The notes under the pieces: generated by a model
What the model was told of the DNA's origin: nothing
Database searches by the model: none
Seen by the model: the letters and a program-made list of their open reading frames with translations, nothing else
Translations under genes and position numbers: made by a program
Part shown: piece after piece, positions 60,000 to 64,000 of the stretch
Position numbering within the stretch: position 1 is the first letter of the stretch
Layout of the letters: each line of letters starts with the position of its first letter
NCBI RefSeq assembly: GCF_011516635.5
Contig: NZ_CP096255.1
Span: 4,834,501 to 4,898,500 of the forward strand
Reading direction: 5' to 3'
DNA length: 64,000 nucleotides
Source: Bradyrhizobium barranii subsp. apii
GTDB taxonomy: Bacteria; Pseudomonadota; Alphaproteobacteria; Rhizobiales; Xanthobacteraceae

Positions 60000-60716
60000 A
60001 TGACTGATCCGGTCTATCGTCGCGTCGTGATCAAGCTGTCCGGCGAGTATCTCGCGGGGCAGCAGGGTTTTGGCATCGATCAGCCGACCCTCGACCGGGT
60101 TGCGGACGATCTGATCGCCGCCCGCCAGCTCGGCACCGAAGTTGCGGTGGTGATCGGCGGCGGCAACATCGTGCGCGGCGTTGAAGTGTCCTCGCAAGGG
60201 GTGTCGCGCACCACCGGCGACACCATGGGCATGCTCGCCACCATGATGAACTGCCTCGCGCTGGAGGCGACGATCGAGCGCAAGGGCACGCCGGCACGTA
60301 CCCTGTCGGCCTTCGTCATGCCAGAGATTTCCGAGCTGTTCACCCGCACCGCGGCGCACAAATACCTTGCCGAGGGCCGGATCGTGCTGCTCGGGGGCGG
60401 AACCGGCAATCCGTTCTTCACCACCGACACGACCGCGGTGCTGCGGGCCGCCGAGATCGGAGCCGAGGCTGTGCTGAAGGCAACCAATGTCGACGGCGTC
60501 TACTCGGCCGACCCGAAAAAGGATCCGACCGCCACGCGATTCGACCGGCTGACGCATTCGCAGGCGATCGAGGGCGGCTACAAGGTGATGGATGCGACCG
60601 CCTTCGCGCTTGCCCGCGAGACGTTGCTGCCTATCATCGTGTTCTCGATCGCGGAGCCGGGTTCGATCGGCGCTGTGCTGCGTGGCGGCGGCCACGGAAC
60701 CGTCGTCGCCGGCTGA
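60000..60716 (+). CDS. pyrH: UMP kinase
   Basis: 238 residues from the ATG at 60000 (GGGGAAA upstream); GTG at 59994 is less likely. Amino-acid-kinase fold with RRVVIKLSGEYLAG, VVIGGGNIVRG, TTGDTMGMLATMMNCLALE, LLGGGTGNPFFTTDTTAVLRAAEIGAE and KATNVDGVYSADPKKDPTATRFD, all standard PyrH motifs. It phosphorylates UMP to UDP, the first step to all other pyrimidine nucleotides. Cotranscribed with frr. Confidence 0.97.
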   Translation: MTDPVYRRVVIKLSGEYLAGQQGFGIDQPTLDRVADDLIAARQLGTEVAVVIGGGNIVRGVEVSSQGVSRTTGDTMGMLATMMNCLALEATIERKGTPARTLSAFVMPEISELFTRTAAHKYLAEGRIVLLGGGTGNPFFTTDTTAVLRAAEIGAEAVLKATNVDGVYSADPKKDPTATRFDRLTHSQAIEGGYKVMDATAFALARETLLPIIVFSIAEPGSIGAVLRGGGHGTVVAG

Positions 60717-60779
60717 CGCCTCGCCGGTCGCGCCTGAGGGGCGCGGAGTGGGTCGCCGGGAATTTGAAGGAGAAACGTG

Positions 60780-61343
60780 ATGGCCACGGGTAATTTCGAC
60801 CTCAACGAAGTGAAGCGTCGCATGCAGGGCGCCGTCCAGGCCCTCAAGCACGAGCTTGGCGGCCTGCGCACGGGGCGCGCGTCGGCCTCGATGCTCGACC
60901 CGGTGCAGGTCGAGGCTTACGGCAGCCACATGCCGCTCAACCAGCTTGCCACCGTCAGCGTGCCGGAGCCGCGGCTGATCTCGGTGCAGGTCTGGGACAA
61001 GTCGATGGTCAAGCCGGTCGAGAAGGCGATCGTCGATTCCAATCTCGGCCTGTCGCCCGCGACCGAAGGCCAGGTGCTGCGCCTGCGCATCCCCGAGCTC
61101 AACGAGGAGCGTCGCAAGGAGCTCGTCAAGGTCGCGCACAAATACGCGGAAGCGGCCAAGGTCGCCGCGCGTCACGTCCGCCGCGATGGCCTCGACGTCC
61201 TCAAGAAGCTCGAGAAGAATCACGAGATGTCGGAAGACGATCAGAAGCGTCACGCCGACGAGGTGCAGAAGGCGACCGACGGCACCATCTCCGAGATCGA
61301 CCAGTTGCTGGCTGCCAAGGAAAAAGAAATCCTCACCGTCTAA
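60780..61343 (+). CDS. frr: Ribosome recycling factor
   Basis: 187 residues. The RRF triple-helix/beta architecture: NEVKRRMQGAVQALKHELGGLRTGRAS, LDPVQVEAYGSHMPLNQLATVSVPEPRLISVQVWDKSMVKPVEKAI, NLGLSPATEGQVLRLRIPELNEERRKELVKVAHKYAEAAKVAARHVRRDGL. It releases ribosomes from mRNA after termination. The ATG at 60780 has AAGGAG upstream; GTG at 60777 is alternative. A repeat (61342-61424) begins at its stop codon. Confidence 0.97.
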   Translation: MATGNFDLNEVKRRMQGAVQALKHELGGLRTGRASASMLDPVQVEAYGSHMPLNQLATVSVPEPRLISVQVWDKSMVKPVEKAIVDSNLGLSPATEGQVLRLRIPELNEERRKELVKVAHKYAEAAKVAARHVRRDGLDVLKKLEKNHEMSEDDQKRHADEVQKATDGTISEIDQLLAAKEKEILTV

Positions 61344-61424
61344 AGCGCGATCATCGCGCGTTAGGTTATTGTTCGCGCATGGTCTTTTCGGAAAACCGCG
61401 TCGCACTTGTCCGGATCATGCTTT
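61342..61424 (+). repeat. Rhizobial intergenic mosaic (RIME-like) element, copy 2
   Basis: Begins at the frr stop with AAAGCGCGATCAT and ends TCCGGATCATGCTTT, the same ends as the copy after dnaE. The interior contains GCGCGATCATCGCGCG and TTTTCGGAAAACCG palindromes. It lies in the frr-uppS gap and would be transcribed with both genes. Confidence 0.65.
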
Positions 61425-61437
61425 TGGGGCCGCCTTC

Positions 61438-62196
61438 ATGTCCAACGCCGCCGCGCCAGCAACCGAAGGACCCGACCGGTCCGACGCGCCTGCGCATGTC
61501 GCCATCATCATGGATGGCAACGGGCGTTGGGCCGCCGCGCGCGGGCTGCCGCGGGCCGAAGGGCATCGCCGCGGCGTCGAGGCGCTGCGCCGGGTGGTGC
61601 GTGCCTCGCACGAGCTCGGCATCCGCTATCTCACCATCTTCTCCTTCTCTTCGGAGAACTGGTCGCGCCCGGCGAGCGAGATCGGCGATCTGTTTGGTCT
61701 CCTGCGTCGCTTCATCCGCAACGATCTCGCGAGCCTGCACCGCGATGGCGTCAAGGTCCGCATCATCGGCGAGCGCGACGGACTCGATAGCGACATCTGC
61801 GCACTCCTCAACGAGGCCGAGGAGTTGACGCGCGACAACACGCGCCTGACGCTGGTCGTCGCCTTCAATTACGGTTCGCGGCAGGAAATCGCGAAAGCGG
61901 CGCAGAAGCTCGCGCGGGAAGTCGCAGACGGCAAGCGCGCCCCTGAAACGATCGACGCCGAGACGATCGGGGCTCATCTCGATGCGCCCGACATCCCCGA
62001 TCCGGATCTCATCATCCGCACCAGCGGCGAGCAGCGGCTGTCCAACTTCCTGATGTGGCAGGCCGCCTACAGCGAGCTGGTCTTCGTGCCGATCCACTGG
62101 CCCGATTTCGACAAGGCGGCGCTGGAAGGCGCGATCGCCGAATTCGCCAGACGCGAGCGCCGTTTCGGCGGTCTGGTCGCGAAAAACGCCTCGTGA
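61438..62196 (+). CDS. uppS: Undecaprenyl (polyprenyl) diphosphate synthase
   Basis: 252 residues. cis-Prenyltransferase motifs: HVAIIMDGNGRWAAARG with catalytic D26, GHRRGVEALRRVV, YLTIFSFSSENWSRP, and FNYGSRQEI, DPDLIIRTSGEQRLSNFLMWQ, ELVFVPIHWPDF. It makes the C55 carrier lipid for cell wall synthesis. Start at 61438 gives the usual length; a longer frame from 61186 is an artefact. Overlaps cdsA by four bases (GTGA). Confidence 0.97.
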   Translation: MSNAAAPATEGPDRSDAPAHVAIIMDGNGRWAAARGLPRAEGHRRGVEALRRVVRASHELGIRYLTIFSFSSENWSRPASEIGDLFGLLRRFIRNDLASLHRDGVKVRIIGERDGLDSDICALLNEAEELTRDNTRLTLVVAFNYGSRQEIAKAAQKLAREVADGKRAPETIDAETIGAHLDAPDIPDPDLIIRTSGEQRLSNFLMWQAAYSELVFVPIHWPDFDKAALEGAIAEFARRERRFGGLVAKNAS

Positions 62197-62966
62197 GCGA
62201 ACCCGACGCCGCATCGGCGGGCGAGAAGCCTGCCCCGAGCAATCTCGTGATGCGAGTCCTCGCAGCGCTAGTGCTGGCGCCGCTCGCTATTGCGCTCGCT
62301 TATGCCGGCGGCTGGCTGTGGGCGCTTCTCGTCACCCTAGTGTCGATCGGGCTGTTCGCGGAATGGCTGATGGTGGTGGGCGCGGGGTCTGCCGCACTGA
62401 CCGGGGCAGGGATGATCGTCATTGCCATGATGGGGGCCTGCGTCGCCTTCGGCGCGCTCAAGACCGCGATCATCACCGGCCTCATCGGCGGCGCGATGGT
62501 GACGCTGATCGCGCGGGCCAAGTTCATCTGGGCGGCCACCGGCTTCGCCTACGCATCGGCCGCGCTGCTGGCCTCGATCCTGGTGCGGCAGGATCTCGTC
62601 AACGGCTTCGCCGCGCTGATGTTCGTGCTGCTCGTGGTGTGGGCAACCGATATCGGCGGCTATTTCGCCGGACGCAGCATTGGCGGACCGAAACTATGGC
62701 CGCGCGTGAGCCCGAAGAAGACCTGGTCCGGGGCGCTCGGCGGCTTTGCGGCGAGCCTTTTGGTTGCGGCCGGCTTTGCGGCGTGCGGGATCGGAAAGGC
62801 GGTTCCACTCCTGCTCGTCAGCGCCATCCTGTCGGTGGTATCGCAGGCGGGCGATCTGTTCGAATCCGCGGTGAAGCGGCGCTTCGGCGTCAAGGATTCC
62901 AGTCACTTGATTCCCGGCCATGGCGGGCTACTGGACCGTCTGACGGTTTTGTTGCCGCCATCCTGA
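62193..62966 (+). CDS. cdsA: Phosphatidate cytidylyltransferase, frameshifted near the 3' end (expected end 63034)
   Basis: GTG at 62193 overlaps the uppS stop. The protein has the CdsA pattern of about eight membrane spans and the C-terminal signature SAVKRRFGVKDSSHLIPGHGGLLDR. Then, instead of LDG..., this frame runs LTVLLPPS and stops at 62966 (257 residues). In the neighbouring frame, DGFVAAILMAWIIGFLRHG continues to a stop at 63034. One extra G in the CTGACGG at about 62938-62945 would join them, so a single-base deletion (or a base-calling error) disrupts the last 30 residues, including the conserved Asp of the signature. CdsA makes CDP-diacylglycerol and is normally essential. Confidence 0.9.
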   Translation: MSEPDAASAGEKPAPSNLVMRVLAALVLAPLAIALAYAGGWLWALLVTLVSIGLFAEWLMVVGAGSAALTGAGMIVIAMMGACVAFGALKTAIITGLIGGAMVTLIARAKFIWAATGFAYASAALLASILVRQDLVNGFAALMFVLLVVWATDIGGYFAGRSIGGPKLWPRVSPKKTWSGALGGFAASLLVAAGFAACGIGKAVPLLLVSAILSVVSQAGDLFESAVKRRFGVKDSSHLIPGHGGLLDRLTVLLPPS

Positions 62967-63038
62967 TGGCATGGATTATCGGCTTTCTCCGCCATGGTGT
63001 GCATAGCGCCGGAAGCGGTCTTATGGTTTGGTGAGGAT

Positions 63039-64000
63039 ATGAGCGCGGTCCCATTGCGTAACAACAAGGCTGCGGCGTCGACCGTCCGCAGTGTCACGGT
63101 TCTCGGCGCCACCGGCTCGATCGGCGACAGCACGATGGATCTGCTGCGCGCCTCTCCCGAGCGCTATCGCGTCGAAGCCTTGACGGCGAACGGCAATGTC
63201 GAAGCGCTGGCCAAGCTCGCCAAGGAGTTTTCCGCGCGCTACGTCGCGATCGCCGACACGTCCAAGTTCGCCGAGCTCAAGACTGCGCTCGCGGGAACGA
63301 GCACGGAATGCGGCGCGGGCGAAAGCGCGGTGATCGAAGCCGGCGCGCGTCCGGCCGATTGGGTGATGGCCGCCGTAAGTGGCGCCGCCGGACTGAAGCC
63401 GGCCCTGGCCGCGGTCGATCGCGGCGCGCATGTCGCGCTCGCCAACAAGGAATGTCTCGTCTGCGCCGGCGATTTTTTCATGCAGCGCGCGGCGAAAGCG
63501 GGCGCCTGCATCCTGCCGGCCGATTCCGAGCACAATGCGCTGTTCCAGGCGCTCGGCTCCGGCAACCGCGATGAACTCGTCCGCGTCATCATCACTGCCT
63601 CGGGCGGGCCGTTCCGGACCTGGAAGCCCGCCGACATCGAGCAGGCGACCCTTGAGCAGGCCCTGAAGCATCCGAACTGGAGCATGGGCCAGAAGATCAC
63701 GATCGATTCCGCCTCGATGATGAACAAGGGCCTTGAGGTGATCGAGGCATCCTATCTGTTCGCGCTCTCGCCCGACGAGATCGACGTTCTCGTGCATCCG
63801 CAGTCGATCATCCACGGCATGGTCGAGTTCTCCGACCGTTCGGTGGTGGCCCAGCTCGGTTCTCCCGACATGCGCACGCCGATCGCGCACTGCCTCGGCT
63901 GGCCCGACCGCATCAAGGGGCCGGCGGCCAAGCTCGATCTGGCCAAGATCGGCCAGCTGACCTTTGAGGCGCCGGATTTCGAGCGCTTCCCTGGGCTTCG
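63039..64000 (+). CDS. dxr: 1-deoxy-D-xylulose 5-phosphate reductoisomerase, 3' end outside window
   Basis: 320 residues are visible, with no stop before the window edge. ATG at 63039 follows GTGAGGA. NADPH-binding VTVLGATGSIGDSTMDLL (GATGSIG, residues 23-29), then ALANKECLVCAG, ILPADSEHNALFQAL (metal and substrate Ser/Glu), ASGGPFRTW, LKHPNWSMGQKITIDSASMMNKGLEVIEA and HPQSIIHGMVEFSD. Second step of the MEP isoprenoid pathway, which provides precursors for uppS. It lies 4 bases after the expected end of cdsA. Confidence 0.97.
   Translation, partial: MSAVPLRNNKAAASTVRSVTVLGATGSIGDSTMDLLRASPERYRVEALTANGNVEALAKLAKEFSARYVAIADTSKFAELKTALAGTSTECGAGESAVIEAGARPADWVMAAVSGAAGLKPALAAVDRGAHVALANKECLVCAGDFFMQRAAKAGACILPADSEHNALFQALGSGNRDELVRVIITASGGPFRTWKPADIEQATLEQALKHPNWSMGQKITIDSASMMNKGLEVIEASYLFALSPDEIDVLVHPQSIIHGMVEFSDRSVVAQLGSPDMRTPIAHCLGWPDRIKGPAAKLDLAKIGQLTFEAPDFERFPGL

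Noticed and set aside
59010..61406. Very long open frame on the minus strand across tsf, pyrH and frr
   Set aside because: Antisense shadow of three certain genes in GC-rich codon usage; its translation is His/Asp/Arg-rich and has no domain.
1..64000. tRNA, rRNA or CRISPR arrays
   Set aside because: No clover-leaf arms with a GGTTCRANTCC loop, no rRNA stretches and no regularly spaced direct repeats were found by eye; a tool search would be needed to exclude a degenerate tRNA.

Overview
High-GC alphaproteobacterial chromosome, most likely Bradyrhizobium or a close relative. This rests on the rpsB-tsf-pyrH-frr-uppS-cdsA-dxr order, the rhizobial C-terminal extension on RpsB, the Omp25/RopB-like outer membrane protein, several DUF3551-type small secreted proteins, MRYLF-type winged-helix/TPR regulators and dispersed rhizobial intergenic repeats. 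No database search was possible; family names come from recognition of motifs.

Layout. 1-3117: small-molecule enzymes (VOC protein, RidA, a split ATC-hydrolase-like gene, a medium-chain reductase). 3368-6940 (minus): a complete CUT2-type sugar ABC importer, followed by a globin with an intrinsic terminator in its leader. 7970-16599: a copper-handling operon (DUF2946, TonB receptor, BNR/sialidase-like protein, TlpA-like thioredoxin, PCuAC chaperone, YtkA-like protein, YcnI, CopC-CopD fusion) whose BNR gene is split by an IS5-type insertion with a CTAA duplication. 16751-20136: proS and the lipoprotein-release pair lolC-lolD. 20267-24258: alcohol dehydrogenase and divergent XRE/MmyB-like regulator, a small monooxygenase-like protein, a DUF1254/1214 protein. 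24259-28294: two gene relics, a candidate attenuator and an island of small exported proteins. 28396-38033: a tripartite-tricarboxylate receptor and a CadC-like/TPR regulator destroyed by a three-level nest of mobile elements (IS5-like, containing IS91-like, containing IS21-like), each level resolvable to the base from target duplications or target sites. 38085-43476: a nonsense-mutated COG3904-like gene, a MocR regulator with divergent carboxymuconolactone-decarboxylase and HD-domain genes, an MFS exporter. 44143-48273: a class III cyclase/TPR protein followed by a polyglycine PAP2/haloperoxidase-like protein, a papain-like cysteine protease and an orphan protein, the best candidate for an undescribed system. 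48363-49913: DUF3551 pair and outer membrane protein. 50387-57666: dnaE, Tat-exported beta carbonic anhydrase, and a caspase-fold protein lacking both catalytic residues. 57886-64000: translation, UMP kinase, isoprenoid and phospholipid genes, with cdsA frameshifted near its 3' end and dxr cut by the window edge.

How the parts work together: the copper operon reads as outer-membrane uptake plus periplasmic chaperones and reductase plus inner-membrane import; the ABC importer is one transcription unit; rpsB to dxr is a housekeeping cluster. Broken genes are frequent (ATC hydrolase, BNR protein, winged-helix/TPR regulator, COG3904 protein, two relics, cdsA), and three of these breaks are exact enough that the ancestral reading frame can be reconstructed.
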